Below are positions 34,969 to 48,553 of a stretch of DNA of 64,000 nt, in pieces (positions within the stretch are counted from its first letter, which is position 1; each line of letters starts with the position of its first letter). The stretch covers positions 1,692,751 through 1,756,750 of the forward strand of contig NC_058058.1 in NCBI RefSeq assembly GCF_020085105.1, written 5' to 3'. The notes under the pieces were generated by a model. That model was not told the DNA's origin, did no database searches, and was given only the letters and a program-made list of their open reading frames with translations. This DNA is from Siniperca chuatsi. Taxonomy: Eukaryota > Chordata > Actinopteri > Centrarchiformes > Sinipercidae. Both the position numbers and the translations under genes were made by a program.

Positions 34969-35819
34969 TCCCTCAGCTGGAGAGGAACTGATCTGACTCA
35001 ACAGCTGCACTGAAACTAAAACAACAGAGGTTTACAAAAAAACATTTTTATCAATAATAATTCACTTTGAACATTGAAACACTAAATATACTGTATCTAA
35101 CTAAAAGTTATACTTTTAATGCTTTCATTAAAGGTGCAATGTGTAAGAATGTAAGAGATTTAAGTTTAACTAAAATTATCAACAGAATGTGAAGAAATAA
35201 CAGTTGTGACTTCATGTCAAAGACTTCTATGTATTGTGTTGCAGAGATATCTACCGAAGTTAGCATGCTAACCAGCTAACACCTATTTTCCTTATCAAAC
35301 AGAAAAATACAACCGTACACCTTCTGAATTCAAGTTTCTCTCTTTTACTGAACTAAGACCAGCTTAACTGACTTGTTCGTTTATTCGCGACAATAACTCG
35401 ACAGAAACAAAACCAAACTTACCCAAACCGTCTTGGTTAGTGTTTCCACTGTTCCAACAATCACCAACTCTGGTTTGGTCAAGATAAATCCTTAATTCAC
35501 AGAGTTAAGGCCTTTGCACACCAAGTCCGGATTTTTCGTATGCTTTTTAAATCGGTCATTCGATCAAAATCATTCCGCACAGAAACCTCGCACACTGAGT
35601 CGATGCGTTTTATTTTTCTATTCGTTGCGAAAATTCACAATATGAGACAAAATGGAGTCGTCAAACAGTGAGGATGATTTTGTGGACATCTCACCTGCAT
35701 CCTGACGCTGCTGTGCTTCTCTCTCACTGGAGGAACCTCCCAGGCTGCACCGCAGCTACCTGAAGGGCCTGCGCCGTCCTCATCCTCTACTCCACCCTCC
35801 TCCTCGTCATCAACCACCT
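34969..35819. other. V7 3' flank
   Basis: Matches 54400-54640 after V12 for about 200 bases, then is unlike it. No gene seen. Confidence 0.5.
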
Positions 35820-36880
35820 GAATAATAATAATATAATAAAACTTTATTTATAGAGCACTTATCAAAACAAAGTACAAAGTGATTCACAACAAGAGAAATA
35901 AAATACCACAGTGAATGACGAGATATAAAGAAATAAAATACATAAAAGCAATAAAATAAACAGGCAGCTCAGGTAAAATCAGGATCTGCTTTCCGATAAA
36001 AATGTGTTTTGAGAAGAGATTTAAACGAAGACACTGACTGAGACAACCTCATTTCTTCGGGCAGGTTGTTCCAGAGCCTCGGGGCCCTGATGGCAAAAGC
36101 TCTGCCCCCCTTAGTTTCCATCCTGGACTCAGGAACAGACAGGAGACCCCTGCACAAAGATCTGAAACTACGTGAAGGGTCATAAGGGATTACAAAATAT
36201 GTAATCTGGAGCCATGAAGAGCCTTAAAAGTAATCAATAAGATCTTAAAATCAATCCTAAAACAAACAGGGAGTCGATGTAAAGAGGGTAACACAGGTGT
36301 GACGTGGTCGAACCTCTCGGTCCTGGTTAACAGCCGAGCAGCTGAGTTCTGTACAGTCTGCAGTCGGGTCAAAGTTTTTAGATTAAGACGAGTGAACAGG
36401 CTGTTACAATAATCGAGGCGTGAGGAGATAAAAGCATGTACAACAGTTTCTGCATCACTAAGATTTAAAATAGATCGGATTTTTGCAATATTTCTGAGGT
36501 GATAAAAGAATGATTGGACAAGCTTAGTGATATGTTGCTCAAAGCATAAATTGCTTTGAAACAGGACACCAAGGTTTCTTGCAACAGGCTTGATATGTTG
36601 TGGCAGGTTACCAGTAGATGGCAGTATTTGTTTAGTGCTGTGTTGGGGACCAATAACAAGGATTTCAGTTTTATTCGAGTTGAGCTGAAGAACATTTATC
36701 GACATCCAGTGTTTTATGTCAGACAGGCAGTCCTGCAGAGAACTCAGCGTACTAAGGTCAGTGGGCTTGACAGGGAGGTACAACTGTGTGTCATCTGCAT
36801 AACAATGAAAAAAATACCATGTCTGCAGATTACATCACCCAAAGGGAGCATATAAGGAGAACAGTATTGGTCCAGAATTG
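35820..36880 (-). mobile_element. L2/CR1-like LINE, 5'-truncated
   Basis: The - strand includes the RT active site HCYADDTQLYLPVK, then KTEILVIGPQ, PVARNLGVLFQSNLCFEQHI, HAFISSRLDYCNSLFTRL, VQNSAARLLTRT and TPVLPSLHRLPVCFRIDFKI. The end has the stem-forming AGTGCTCTATAAATAAAGTT and a TTATTA tail. The coding part is interrupted (open 36190-36783, then 35969-36157). It lies between V7 and V8. Confidence 0.82.
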
Positions 36881-37375
36881 AATCTTGATATTACTATCTG
36901 ACCTGTTGAAAGTGGGATCTGAGTTATGAAATGATACTGTGCCTTTGATGCGAAGAAACTCAAATATTTGAAGTTTTCGGAGTCTGTGTGTAAACGCGAT
37001 TGGCACGTGAGGTTGTATTTCATTTTAATTCTAGATGTGCCTCATGATTGACATGTGGGTCACATTTTCAGGTTAGAAAATTCAGAATTCAGAATTCTGG
37101 ATTAATCTGTAAAAAAAGTCACATCCCTGAGTATGAACACTTTAGGAATCAACTGTTCGTGTTTTACACATCAATTCAAGACGAGGACAGTCCATTGAAT
37201 TAGAAATAAATTGTGTTAAGTCAAGTTATTTAATTTATAAATCACATTTTAAAACAACAAATGTTGACCATAGTTGCTGTATAGGTGACATAAAATACTT
37301 TTAGAAAATACATTTTAAAATCAATGAATACATGTCATACCAAAAATATGGTCTTTTTTAATACAATAATTATAA

Positions 37376-37625
37376 TAAAGATAAATAAATATTTATTTTA
37401 TTATTTGGGCGAACAGTGACGGAGCCTGATTAAAGCAAAGTGAAAATGAACTTCGTCCTGTTGGTGGCAGCAGAGGTTCAGGTGGTCTTCCTCAGATTGG
37501 ACGAAACTGGTCTTGAAACTGGTTTCACTTCTGTCTCTGAGCTCAGTAACCACGGCAACAGACGGGCATCACCGATGAACCATGACAACAGAGAGGTTTC
37601 AGTACTAAAAGATAAAAGTGTCATG
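37376..37625 (-). pseudogene. Relic of a J-C intron between V7 and V8
   Basis: The stretch CTGTTGGTGGCAGCAGAGG ... AACCATGACAACAGA ... TTTCAGTACTAAAAGATAAA aligns with the J-C introns of C1, C3 and C4 (18950-19110, 49710-49875, 61810-61980). No C or J remains. Reads as the footprint of a lost C-J cluster. An apparent + strand frame here (37440-37682) is a by-product. Confidence 0.75.
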
Positions 37626-37985
37626 TTTTACTGTATTATACATTTTGATTACGAAGCAAAAGCTTCAGTTGTTGGTGGTTAAACATGTACAGTCAAATCA
37701 GTTAAAACGAGTCTCCGGATACAAAAAGAACAAATCAAGCTGGACTAAAATACTGAATCACATTCTATATATTGTTAGTTTCTGTTAATCAACATGAGGA
37801 TGATTCAAACAGCCAGCTGTCCCAGCACTGAGGAGGAAACACCATGATATGTTGAGGACAGCTACAGTTCACTGACTCTGTGTGTTTGCATATCTGTCCT
37901 GCCTCTCTGCTCCCAGCCGTTAAGAGGCCAGTGTTGATCAGTGGCTGTCCAGGCCTTTCAGAGCCACTGACACGCCGGCAGCACA

Positions 37986-38565
37986 ATGATGATGTCACTG
38001 ATTCCACTGCTGGCCACCCTGGGGCTCCTTGTTCAGGGTGAGACTCTCTTCTGAAAACTTTGCTTCAGGATGCAACCAGGTTCACCACAATGATGTTCTG
38101 CTGTGATGGAGAAACACTGAAACGAGCAGCATTTACCTTCTTCCATCTATTCTCCATGTTAAAGAAATGAGACTCTTCTGTTTGGATGCTGATCATCTTT
38201 CTCCAAGCTGGATTTGTCTCAATAACCCTTCTCCTCTTTTTCATGTTTTCCAGGTTCATCAGGACAAATCATCCTGACTCAGTCTCCTGGATCTCAGTCT
38301 GTTGTTCCAGGACAGACTGTCTCTCTCAGATGTAAAACCAGTACGAGTGTTCATAGTGATGGTGTCAGCTACCTCCACTGGTACCTTCAGAAACCTGGAG
38401 AAGCTCCTAAACTCCTGATTTATTTAGCTACAACCCTTCACTCTGGAGTTCGAGGTCGTTTTAGTGGAAGTGGATTTGGGACTGACTTCACTCTGACCAT
38501 CAGTGGAGTTCAGGCTGAAGATTCAGGAGTTTACTACTGTCAGCAGAGTAACAGCATCCCGTTCA
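37986..38565 (+). CDS. V8: Ig light-chain V gene, family VA
   Basis: Leader 37986-38037, 216-bp intron, V exon 38254-38565. [18 protein letters not shown]; Cys in VSLRCKTS; long CDR1 [28 protein letters not shown]3 [19 protein letters not shown] (Arg and Phe are private changes); Cys in [13 protein letters not shown]. Octamer-like GTTTGCAT at 37884-37891. Open; looks functional. Confidence 0.93.
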
Positions 38566-38593
38566 CACAGTGATACAACGTCGTACAAAAACC
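38566..38593 (+). promoter_or_regulatory. V8 12-RSS
   Basis: CACAGTG, 12-bp spacer, ACAAAAACC. Confidence 0.95.
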
Positions 38594-39335
38594 TCCCTCA
38601 GCTGGAGAGGAACTGATCTGACTCAACAGCTGCACTGAAACTAAAACATTAGAAGCTTCTCTAAAAGAAAACTCATGATTGTGTTAAAAAGTTATATTTT
38701 TATTTTGGAAATATTTTTCATACAATTCAGCAGAGTATTTTATTATTACTGACTAACAGTGTTTGAGACATTATCACACTGTTACAGTTTACTCAAACAC
38801 GGTTTTACAGCAAAGTTTCAATCAGGAAAAAAATGGTTCAACAAGGAACTGTAACACAAAACTCTGAATCATTTGTTCTGGAGAAAATGTTTAATCTTTG
38901 ACCGATTTGTTGACGCGACCTCTTTTTTCAGACTCACTGAGAATACTGAATTAGTCAAGAAGGAGCCAGAATTTAACACAAGTAAGCAGAGAATTCAAAC
39001 TGAAGGATAAAAAGGTCAATTAGCTATTTAACACATTCAAGAAATGCATACAAACAACAAAACAACACTTTATAACAGTAATGTTCTCTTTAGACCCAAA
39101 ACATTTTACATTATTGATGAAGCAGAGATATACACTCAGTGTCCACTTTATTAGGTACACCTGTATATCCTAATGTAATCCAATAGAAGCTTTCTACCAT
39201 AAAGTCAACTTCAGTTTCAAGTCATTTATTGTCATATACACAACAATTAAAGTGAAGCAGTTATTGGCAATTCTTTTTTTTATATTGTTAGTTCTAAAAT
39301 GAATAAATAGATAGTGCTGAAGTTAAAATATAGGA

Positions 39336-39394
<59 letters not shown>

Positions 39395-39523
39395 TATATA
39401 ATGTAATTCAATGAAATAAAATATAATACTGTGGTAGGCAGGTTTAGAGTAATGATAAAATGAATAAACTGTAATGTATGGGTAGATAAAAACAGGATTT
39501 TAGACAGGCAGTGGACTCATATA
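38594..39523. repeat. VA 3' flank block after V8
   Basis: Duplicated block with a (TA)n run at about 39337-39392; no gene. Confidence 0.7.
39337..39392. repeat. (TA)n microsatellite
   Basis: AT dinucleotide run of about 55 bases. Confidence 0.93.
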
Positions 39524-41136
<1,613 letters not shown>

Positions 41137-41186
41137 TACATATATTCTGTGATGGTTACACAGGTAGTATAAATAAATATATAAGT

Positions 41187-41405
41187 ACAGGAAAAAGCTG
41201 AATGAGAGAGTGGAGAAACATATCAAATGCAGATGGTTCGGTGCACCAGGGCTCACTGAACGGTTTGGTGAGGATGAAAATGATGTGAATAACATGCTCC
41301 GGCCTTTACAGTCACCAGATCTCAACCCAGTTTCACACCTGTGGAAGGTTTTTGACCAGCGTGTATAACAACGCTCTCCACCACCATCTCCATTCGACCA
41401 AATGA
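41187..41405 (+). mobile_element. Old Tc1-like transposase fragment
   Basis: Counterpart of 26490-26710 in the next unit. Confidence 0.65.
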
Positions 41406-41716
41406 TATAATATAAACTTTCATCTTCAGATCTGTGTAGTGACATCTGTGACTGTCTCTGATGCTGTATATCCTTTTGTTTGTGTTTCTCTCTACCTGCT
41501 GTACTCAGGTCTGTCTGATTTCAGTCAGATGACCTGATTAATAAAGGTTGTATATATAACTGAGGGAACATCTTGTTGAGGAGGTGTTCATCCCTCCAGT
41601 AGAGCTCCACAGACTTGGCAAGGAGCACTGAAGCTGTTCTGGAGACTTGTGGTGGCCTGACTCCATACTAACACACTTCATGCTGCCTTTTCCTGTCAGT
41701 TGTCACCCATCTTTAT

Positions 41717-41985
41717 TTATAGAAAAGGTTTCAGTCGTAGTCATCTGGACATAAGCACATAAGCACTGCCCTGCCCTCGAGCCAGGGCAGGGCTTATGTA
41801 ACACAGAGTAGCTTAAATTTCCAGTTCCCGTCCAATTTTTTCACAATTGAGAATGACTTCCGGATGGGAGCCAAACATCTTGATTCTGAAAACAGTGTCC
41901 AGATGACTACGACTGAAACCTTTTCTACGATAGAACACTCCTGGACGAATGAGGGACTACACCGTCTTATTTTTATATATACTAT
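41717..41985. mobile_element. Fold-back element, copy A
   Basis: Inverted arms AGAAAAGGTTTCAGTCGTAG and its complement near 41905-41930 flank an inner palindrome around CCCTGCCCTCGAGCCAGGGC. Shares sequence with the element at 44355. It interrupts the duplicated unit (uninterrupted at 60600-60625). Confidence 0.6.
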
Positions 41986-41991
41986 ATTTAC

Positions 41992-42008
<17 letters not shown>

Positions 42009-42057
<49 letters not shown>
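42009..42057. repeat. (TA)n microsatellite
   Basis: TA run next to a (TG)n run (41991-42008). Confidence 0.93.
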
Positions 42058-42066
<9 letters not shown>

Positions 42067-42236
42067 ATACTGTGATGTATGCAGGTATAAACGGTAGTAA
42101 TACATATAATATATAAACGGGAGTTGTAAACAGTGATACATAGTAATATAATAGTAGTATAGTAATACTAAGTAATACTTTTATGATGCCTCTACTGTTC
42201 AGTTTGTTGACACTGTCAAAGAGATTTCAATTAAAT

Positions 42237-42336
42237 NNNNNNNNNNNNNNNNNNNNNNNNNNNNNNNNNNNNNNNNNNNNNNNNNNNNNNNNNNNNNNNN
42301 NNNNNNNNNNNNNNNNNNNNNNNNNNNNNNNNNNNN
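42237..42336. other. Assembly gap, 100 N
   Basis: Exactly 100 N, the usual placeholder for a gap of unknown size. The right edge begins inside a J-C intron (equivalent to 49859), so the C exon that J4 should use is expected in the missing sequence. Confidence 0.97.
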
Positions 42337-43061
42337 CATGTTTCAGTACTAAAGATAAAAAGTTGAAAGCGGGAAACTCTTTTTTTTAGTTTAATTAACA
42401 AACTTAAACATCAGTGTTCAATAATTACACGATATGAAAAAACTACAAAACTTTCAGATTTGTTTTTTCTCCACTTTTAAGCAGACATCTCTACTGAACA
42501 TTGACTAAAGGCAGACTTCACTACTAACAAACTTTTTAAGTGCTGAAATGCTTTTCCAACTCATAAAATTAATCCTACTAATACAGCATGTGGTTAAACC
42601 AGCTGCAGTGATACCGTGATATTCATGGGTTATACTGAGGATGTGAATTAATCAGTCTGGGAGGAAGATTTTGTAAAACACTTGCAATGTTTCCAGATAA
42701 AACACTCACTAAATAAATACTATATTATTATTACATTTAAATCAATTAAAAACATTTTCTTTCAGTCAGTTTTTAAACTTTTTCTGAGGACAAAATTATG
42801 AATTAAAATATTTTCTTCAATAACTACCTGTACTTTTAAAATGATAAGAAAGTACAAACTGTCAAAATGAAAATGTGAAGTGTAACTAAAGAGTTTCTCC
42901 ATCAGACAGAATTCTGCCTGTATTACAGTGAAGTAATGGTCACTGCAATAATATTACATTTCAACTATCAGCAAAAATCTTCAATTAAAGCTTGTTTTTA
43001 TTAAGTAAAAAAACTGAATAAATATTAAATTTGAGTTCATGTAGAAGTTAAAGGTACTTAC
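42337..43061 (-). other. J4-C intron, 3' part lost in the gap
   Basis: Aligns with 19101-19879 and 61956-62737. No gene inside. Confidence 0.8.
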
Positions 43062-43099
43062 AGTTAACATCCAGTCTGGTTCCTCCACCGAAAGTCCAC
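43062..43099 (-). CDS. J4: Ig light-chain J segment
   Basis: 38 bp encoding [12 protein letters not shown], donor GTAAGT (43056-43061). Canonical motif. Its C exon is not in the assembled sequence. Confidence 0.95.
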
Positions 43100-43138
43100 C
43101 ACAGTGATACAAACTGATTGAGTCGTCGTACAAAAACC
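43100..43138 (-). promoter_or_regulatory. J4 23-RSS
   Basis: CACTGTG, 23-bp spacer, GGTTTTTGT. Confidence 0.95.
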
Positions 43139-43644
43139 TCTCACTGCAGAGAGACACGGCTCTCTGACTTTGAACACAACAAACTCAACATCAACACTCC
43201 CTGTTTTTAAAATAATTAATTATTTCATATTATATTGATCAAAGAGGGACATCATTTTCAGAATTAATCACATTTGAATATATGTTTTAACCTTTCTGTA
43301 AATGTGGAACTCTAATTATTCTAACATTAAATTAAACCAAAAAAATCCACTCTTAAAGAAAATGTATCTGCAGTCATCAAAACCAATCCACATGAAAATG
43401 TTCACTGACACATTATTAATCAATACTTTGGTAAATGTATTGATCCATTGAGAAACAGCATCGTCAGAGTAATCCAAGTCCCTGCTGGAGTCAGTCAGAG
43501 CATTTCCATAGAGAGCCACTTTGCATCAGCAGCACCATGCTCCAGTGCTCTGGGAGAGTTTATAGTCCTGAGAGTTGAACACTGGATGACTGACAGCTGT
43601 CCTTCATGACAACAGAAGCCACAGAAATCCTCCTCATCAAAAAC

Positions 43645-44127
43645 ATGACTTTGCTCTCCGTTCTCATCTGGACTCTCCTCTGCTGCTGCTTCACAGGTAA
43701 AGTCCAGAGAATCAAACTCCTCTCCTCTGTGGACATCCGTCCCTCTGAAATGAAGCCGACGAAACCCTGACGCTGCTTTATGTTTTTGTCTCTGTATCCT
43801 CAGAGTCCAGAGGCCAGGTCACAGTGACTCAGCCTGGAGCAGTGAGCTCTGCTCTGGGAGGCTCCGTCTCCATCAGCTGTAAGACCAGTCCTGCTGTGCA
43901 CTATGATGGTTCTGACTACATTTTAGCCTGGTACCAACAAAAAGATGGAGAAACTCCTAAACTGCTCATTTACTGGGCAAATCGTCGAGAATCAGGAATT
44001 TCAAGTCGTTTTTCAGGCAGTGGATCAAACACAGACTTCACTCTGACCATCAGTGGAGTCCAGGCTGAAGATGCAGCAGTTTACTACTGTCAGAGTTATC
44101 ACAACATCAACAGTCAGTATGTGTTCA
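43645..44127 (+). CDS. V9: Ig light-chain V gene, family VB
   Basis: Leader 43645-43696 ([17 protein letters not shown]), donor GTAAAG, V exon 43804-44127. [18 protein letters not shown]; Cys in [11 protein letters not shown]1 [31 protein letters not shown]3 [18 protein letters not shown]; Cys in [17 protein letters not shown]. Octamer-like CTTTGCAT at 43519-43526. Open; looks functional. Confidence 0.94.
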
Positions 44128-44155
44128 CACAGTGAAAAAGCATCGTACAAAAACC
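44128..44155 (+). promoter_or_regulatory. V9 12-RSS
   Basis: CACAGTG, 12-bp spacer, ACAAAAACC. Confidence 0.95.
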
Positions 44156-44354
44156 TCCCTCAGTCAGACTGAACAGAAACTAAACTGCCTGCTGCAGCTG
44201 GAAGCTACTGCAGAGACTGATACAGTTCACTGAGGACACACACACACACACCAAGATTGTTTTAAAGTTTAGCAAACACTAACATTGCACTAACTAATAA
44301 ACAAAGCCTTTGTCATCATCTGTCTCAAACCATATTTCCAGGTTAGGACACAAA

Positions 44355-44503
44355 GACGTTGTAGTCCCTCATTCGTCCAGGAGTGTTCTATCGTAGAAAA
44401 GGTTTCAGTCGTAGTCTCAATTGAGAATGACTTCCGGATGGGAGCCGAAACGTCTTGATTCTGAAAACAGTGTCCAGATGACTACGACTGAAACCTTTTC
44501 TAC
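44355..44503. mobile_element. Fold-back element, copy B, with 13-bp target duplication
   Basis: Bounded by GTTAGGACACAAA at 44342-44354 and 44504-44516. Contains arms CGTAGAAAAGGTTTCAGTCG and complement. It keeps the left outer arm that copy A lacks and lacks most of the copy A interior. Confidence 0.7.
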
Positions 44504-44516
44504 GTTAGGACACAAA

Positions 44517-46130
44517 CAACATTTCTTACTCCAAAGGTGACGCCTGCAGATTGTTAGCTCTTATCTTATCTTTGGGTTTTAGGCAAACTGCTGACTCAAA
44601 ACAAAACCTGTCCACATTTATCTGACAATCTGAGGAAAACATTTTTACTTACCAGAAGAGGTATGTAGAAAACATCACCATAGTAAATCAGAGTGAGGTT
44701 TGTTTTTGACTGAAAGTTTATAGCAAAAATGTACAAAATCCTTTCCATCACCTAAATATTTGTGTTTATAATCTCATGCCATGAGCTGAACAACAAACAA
44801 CCTTCCACTTCCGGTTAGTTTTAAGTTCCATGAATGAAGTTTAAAAGACTCTTAAAGATCGAACAGCATTAGTCAAAGAAGCAGCTGTGTAGTAGACAAC
44901 TGTGTCATCTGCATAACAACAACTTTTTAGGTTGTTCATCATCAGTAGAAACACAGAGATCTGTAAGAAATGTTATAAAAGCATTTTGAATCAGAAATAT
45001 TTAGTTCATGTAAGTACACCAACATACCAGCAGGTCTTTACTATGACCTTCTGTAAACCCAGACTAGGCTGAGCTCAGAACAACACTGACTTTAATGAAG
45101 TCTCTCAGTGCATTAATCAGTGATTCCAATAGTGTTGGCACAGGGATACTTGTTGAAATCAATGTGAACGTTACTGTACATTTCAAAACGTCCAGGAGAT
45201 TCTTTCTAAACACAAGGGACCGTATTTGTATGATGAGAATAGCTGAAAATGTGGACTAGAGGTTCATCCATTAGTTCATCTGAAATCATCAACAGAAAAA
45301 ATGACCATCAGGGACACACAAAGATTTTAGTATTAGTAGATTTAGGGGCTTTTATTAGGAATATTATAAGGAAAAACAGAACCTGAAGCACCAACATCAA
45401 CAGGAGGACATTTGGAGTAGAACCATGGTTCATATGTTGAAACAAAGACCCTACAGTGATGAAGTTTTCACTGAACACATTAACAAAACAAGGTCTGTGA
45501 TTGGCTGGCAAAAAATTATTTGCTGAAAAAGCAAAATCTGTGATTGTTTTAAGTTTTTGAGTTACTTCAGATCGCATTCTGGTTTGGATTGCATTTATTC
45601 TGGAGATAATTAAATCTAATCCAGATAGCTGATTTCAGAAGAAATCCACCAGTTTTCTTTAACCTGAAGCTTTCTAAGTGATGAAGGTTTGCAGGTGTTA
45701 ATGTAGTTCCAGGCTGAATGGAGATTAATTCTGCCTGGATCACACTTTTTGTTATGTCATGGAGAAATGTGTGCAAACTTATTTAAATGTCTTTTGATAA
45801 AGAAATGAAGAGATTTCTTTGTGGGTCTAATATCACTCAGAGACAATCACTTAGTCATTTAGCAAAGAGCTGATACCTGACGATGTAATATTGTTGAGGA
45901 GGGATGAAGACCAGCAGAGTAGAAGTGACATGACATTTTTAATTAAGATGATAGAAATTTACTAACTGAGAAAAAATCAACACCTTTAAAGCTGTGGGAG
46001 AGAGCAGTGAGCCAATCCCAGTTTCAGTCTCCCAAAACCTCAAAATTCAGTGTCACTAAACAGCTGATACACATGGAAGACCAAACACAAGTCAATCCTC
46101 AGAGGCAGAGAGATTCAGAGTTTCTGTTAA
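44517..46130. other. Intergenic between V9 and V10
   Basis: AT-rich; no Ig, RSS or repeat signature that I can name. The first VA-flank homology begins near 46115. Confidence 0.45.
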
Positions 46131-46327
46131 TCAACATGAGGATGATTCAAACAGCCAGCTGTCCCAGCACTGAGGAGGAAACACCATGATATGTTGAGGA
46201 CAGCTACAGTTCACTGACTCTGTGTGTTTGCATATCTGTCCTGCCTCTCTGCTCCCAGCCGTTAAGAGGCCAGTGTTGATCAGTGGCTGTCCAGGCCTTT
46301 CAGAGCCACTGACACGCCGGCAGCACA

Positions 46328-46891
46328 ATGATGATGTCACTGATTCCACTGCTGGCCACCCTGGGGCTCCTTGTTCAGGGTGAGACTCTCTTCTGAAAAC
46401 TTTGCTTCAGGATGCAACCAGGTTCACCACAATGATGTTCTGCTGTGATGGAGAAACACTGAGACGAGCAGCATTTACCTTCTTCCATCTATTCTCCATG
46501 TTAAAGAAATGAGACTCTTCATCTTTCTCCAAGCTGGATTTGTCTCAATAACTCTTCTCCTCTTTTTCATGTTTTCCAGGTTCATCAGGACAAACCGTCC
46601 TGACTCAGTCTCCTGGATCTCAGTCTGTTGTTCCAGGACAGACTGTCTCTCTCAGATGTAAAACCAGTACGAGTGTTAGTAACATTGTTTACAGCTACCT
46701 CCACTGGTACCTTCAGAAACCTGGAGAAGCTCCTAAACTCCTGATTTATGGAGCTACAAACCGTCCGTCTGGAGTTCCAGGTCGTTTTAGTGGAAGTGGA
46801 TCTGGGACTGACTTCACTCTGACCATCAGTGGAGTTCAGGCTGAAGATTCAGGAGTTTACTACTGTCAGCAGAGTTACAGCAGCCCATTCA
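46328..46891 (+). CDS. V10: Ig light-chain V gene, family VA
   Basis: Leader 46328-46379, V exon 46580-46891; the intron is 200 bp, about 15 bp shorter than its relatives (a deletion after GAGACTCTTC near 46520). [18 protein letters not shown]; Cys in VSLRCKTS; long CDR1 [28 protein letters not shown]3 [17 protein letters not shown]; Cys in [13 protein letters not shown]. Octamer-like GTTTGCAT at 46226-46233. Open; looks functional. Closest to V3 in CDR1. Confidence 0.93.
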
Positions 46892-46919
46892 CACAGTGAT
46901 ACAACGTCGTACAAAAACC
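46892..46919 (+). promoter_or_regulatory. V10 12-RSS
   Basis: CACAGTG, 12-bp spacer, ACAAAAACC. Confidence 0.95.
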
Positions 46920-47872
46920 TCCCTCAGCTGGAGAGGAACTGATCTGACTCAACAGCTGCACTGAAACTAAAACATTAGAAGCTTCTCTGAAAGAAAACTC
47001 ATGATTGTGTTAAAAAGTTATATTTTTATTGTGGAAATATTTTTCATACAATTCAGCAGAGTATTTTATTATGACTGACTAACAGTGTTTGAGACATTAT
47101 CACACTGTTACAGTTTACTCAAACACGGTTTTACAGCAAAATTTCAATCAGGAAAAAAATGGTTCAACAAGGAATTGTAACACAAAACTCTGAATCATTT
47201 GTTCTGGAGAAAATGTTTAATCTTTGACCGATTTGTTAAGGCGACCTCTATTTTCAAACTCACTGAGAATACTGAATTAGTCAAGAAGAAACCTGAATTT
47301 AACACAAAGTAAGCAGAGAAATCAAACTGAAGGATAAATAGGTTAATTAGCTATTTAACACATTCAAGAAATGCATACAAACAACAAAACAACACTTTAA
47401 AACAGTAATGTTCTCTTTAGACCCAAAACATTTTACATTATTGATGAAGCAGAGATATACACTCAGTGTCCACTTCATTAGGTACACCTGTAAAGCCTAA
47501 TGCAATCCAATAGAAGCTTTCTGCCATAAAGTCTACCTCAGTTTCAAGTCATTTATTGTCAAATACACAACAATTACAGTGAAGCAATTAATTAATATTT
47601 TTAGTTCTCAGACTCCCTCCATGAACGCTCAAACAATATGTATAAAAAGGAAATCATGCAAGTAAAAGAGAATCAAAGACATTAAATACTGCAGAAGTAA
47701 AAATATAGGAGTATAATATGATATATATAGTATATATAATACAATGAAATAAAATAGGGTAGGTGTACAGTAATGATATAATGAATAAACTGTAATGTAT
47801 GGGCAGATAAAAACTGGATTTTAGACAGGCTGTGCACTCATGTATAGGTAGTATAAATAAAAATAAAAATAA

Positions 47873-47878
<6 letters not shown>
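46920..47878. repeat. VA 3' flank block after V10
   Basis: Duplicated block; here the Tc1 insertion site is empty (about 47830-47860). Confidence 0.7.

Positions 47879-47923
<45 letters not shown>
47879..47923. repeat. (TA)n microsatellite
   Basis: TA run at the locus that was the Rex6-like LINE target in cluster ii. Confidence 0.93.
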
Positions 47924-47924
<1 letters not shown>

Positions 47925-47925
<1 letters not shown>

Positions 47926-48146
47926 AGAAAAAACTGAATGAGAGAGTGGAGAAACATATCAAATGTAGATGCTTCGGTGCACCAGGGCTCACTGAACGGT
48001 TTGGTGAGGATGAAAATGATGTGAATAAAATGCTCCGGCCTTTACAGTCACCAGATCTCAACCCAGTTTCACACCTGTGGAAGGTTTTGGACCAACGTGT
48101 AAGACAACGCTCTCCACCACCATCTCCATACGACCAAATGATATAA
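47925..48146 (+). mobile_element. Old Tc1-like transposase fragment
   Basis: Reads [20 protein letters not shown] then [20 protein letters not shown]. Most intact of the five copies. Confidence 0.7.
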
Positions 48147-48476
48147 TATAAACTCTCATCTTCAGATCTGTGTAGTGACGTCTGTGACGGTCTCTGATGC
48201 TGTATTTGCTGTTTCTCTCTACCTGCTGTACTCAGGTCTGTCTGATCTCAGTCAGATGACCTGATTAATAAAGGTTGTATATATAACTGAGGGAACATCT
48301 TGTGGAGGAGGTGTTCATCCCTCCAGTAGAGCTCCACAGACTTGGCAAGGAGCACTGAAGCTGTTCTGGAGGCTCGTGGTGGCCTGACTCCATACTAACA
48401 CACTTCATGCTGCCTTTTCCTGTCAGTTGTCACCCAACTTTATATATACTATATTTACTGTTTGTGTGTGTGTATA

Positions 48477-48478
48477 TA

Positions 48479-48509
<31 letters not shown>

Positions 48510-48553
48510 TGTATGTATGTATGTATATATGTATGTATGTATGTATGTATGTA
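48477..48553. repeat. (TGTA)n microsatellite
   Basis: GTAT tetranucleotide run with one interruption; counterpart at 60658-60710. Confidence 0.9.

Noticed and set aside
37440-37682. + strand open frame MKMNFVLLVAAEVQ (also at 57086)
   Set aside because: Lies in a J-C intron relic; the reading frame has no support from protein motifs.
42183-42389. Open frame across the N gap
   Set aside because: Exists only because N codons are read as X.
47654-48061. Frames rich in YIYIYI (also 59825, 41794)
   Set aside because: Translations of TA microsatellites.
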